A DNA stretch of 64,000 nt from assembly GCA_930633525.1 (NCBI GenBank), contig CAKNFP010000001.1, positions 4,587,501-4,651,500 of the forward strand. The letters are read 5' to 3'. Shown here one piece after another: positions 63,520 through 64,000 of this stretch. A model generated the notes under the pieces. The model had not been told where the DNA came from, did not search any database, and worked only from the letters and a program-made list of their open reading frames with translations. Numbering within the stretch: the stretch's first letter is position 1; each line of letters begins with the position of its first letter. This DNA comes from Hyphomicrobiales bacterium (GTDB taxonomy: Bacteria > Pseudomonadota > Alphaproteobacteria > Rhizobiales > Beijerinckiaceae). The position numbers and the translations under genes were made by a program.

Positions 63520-64000
63520 ATGGCGGACAAATCGAGCGCATCCACCACGGGACCGGGCCGCGGCCGCGTATATGACTCCATTACCGAGACGATCGGCGAC
63601 ACCCCGCTCGTGCGGCTTCATCGCCTGGAACAGGAGCGGGGCCTGAAGGCCCGCCTGCTTGCCAAGCTTGAGTTCTTCAACCCGATCGCGAGTGTGAAGG
63701 ACCGCATCGGCGTCAATATGATCGCGGCCCTGGAAGAGCAGGGCCTCATCAAGCCGGGCGCGACACTGATCGAGCCGACCTCCGGCAATACGGGCATCGC
63801 GCTCGCCTTTGTCGCGGCCGCCCGTGGTTACCGCCTCATTCTGGTGATGCCGGAGACGATGTCGATCGAGCGACGCAAGATGCTGTCGCTGCTTGGCGCG
63901 GAACTCGAGCTGACACCCGGCCCCCAGGGCATGCGCGGCGCCATCAACCGTGCCGAGGAACTGAAGGCCTCGATCCCCGGCTCGATCATTCCGCAGCAGT
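63520..64000 (+). CDS. cysK: cysteine synthase A (O-acetylserine sulfhydrylase), 5' part
   Basis: Makes cysteine from O-acetylserine and sulfide with pyridoxal phosphate. The window ends after about 160 codons. '[18 protein letters not shown]' near residue 19 and '[22 protein letters not shown]' hold the cofactor lysine (Lys60), and '[22 protein letters not shown]' is the phosphate/substrate loop of the CysK family; '[21 protein letters not shown]' follows. ATG 63520 is preceded by GGAGAAAG. It is the presumed target of the Rrf2 regulator before it. The 3' half is beyond the right edge. Confidence 0.93.
   Translation, partial: MADKSSASTTGPGRGRVYDSITETIGDTPLVRLHRLEQERGLKARLLAKLEFFNPIASVKDRIGVNMIAALEEQGLIKPGATLIEPTSGNTGIALAFVAAARGYRLILVMPETMSIERRKMLSLLGAELELTPGPQGMRGAINRAEELKASIPGSIIPQQ

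Overview
The window is GC-rich chromosomal DNA of an alphaproteobacterium, most likely of the order Hyphomicrobiales (Rhizobiales). The markers for this are an Irr-type Fur regulator with a heme regulatory motif beside fabA-fabB-fabI, a RegB/RegA (ActS/ActR) redox pair next to mmcB, an intracellular PHA depolymerase of the Cys-nucleophile type, and the block rpsT-dnaA-dnaN-recF-gyrB facing fpg/ubiE/ubiB/coaBC/dut. I cannot name the genus. No rRNA, tRNA, CRISPR array, intact insertion sequence or prophage was seen.

Layout. 1-5.0 kb: the end of an SH3-domain gene, then a leftward block irr > otsB > GH15 > otsA (iron regulator plus trehalose synthesis). 5.4-8.4 kb: rightward fabA, fabB, fabI (unsaturated fatty acid synthesis). 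8.4-15.3 kb: an AEC permease and a leftward, tightly coupled four-gene glycosyltransferase/unknown cluster that begins at a very AT-rich leader. 15.9-28.1 kb: metabolic genes, namely argH, a flavoprotein, an Ldh-family dehydrogenase, an esterase, the uxaC-uxuB hexuronate pair, a CPBP protease, a 2-keto-4-pentenoate hydratase-like enzyme, a YgjP-like metallopeptidase and phaZ.

28.4-34.6 kb: regB, regA, mmcB, lysE, an MFS pump with a divergent TetR, and a small low-GC secreted protein. 34.9-39.8 kb: a leftward operon of ABC permease, binding protein, ATPase, enolase-superfamily enzyme and TetR regulator. 40.3-48.3 kb: a class A PBP, a K+/H+ antiporter, a class II amidotransferase, a Na+/H+ antiporter and an exported chorismate-lyase-like protein. 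48.4-57.3 kb: the replication block gyrB, lysE, recF, dnaN, dnaA, rpsT, all leftward. 57.5-64 kb: fpg, then rightward ubiE, ubiB, coaBC, dut, an Rrf2 regulator and the start of cysK.

Most of the window is ordinary core genome. The parts least explained by known systems are: the 9.6-15.3 kb cell-surface cluster, in which two neighbouring unknown proteins look like distant relatives of each other; the self-contained transporter/enolase/TetR operon; the two look-alike TetR genes flanking a low-GC secreted protein; and the UbiC-like protein behind a signal peptide. Several in-frame or stop-codon-spanning minisatellites (14 bp at lysE, 15 bp in a TetR gene) are also notable. Function assignments come from reading motifs by eye, with no database search.
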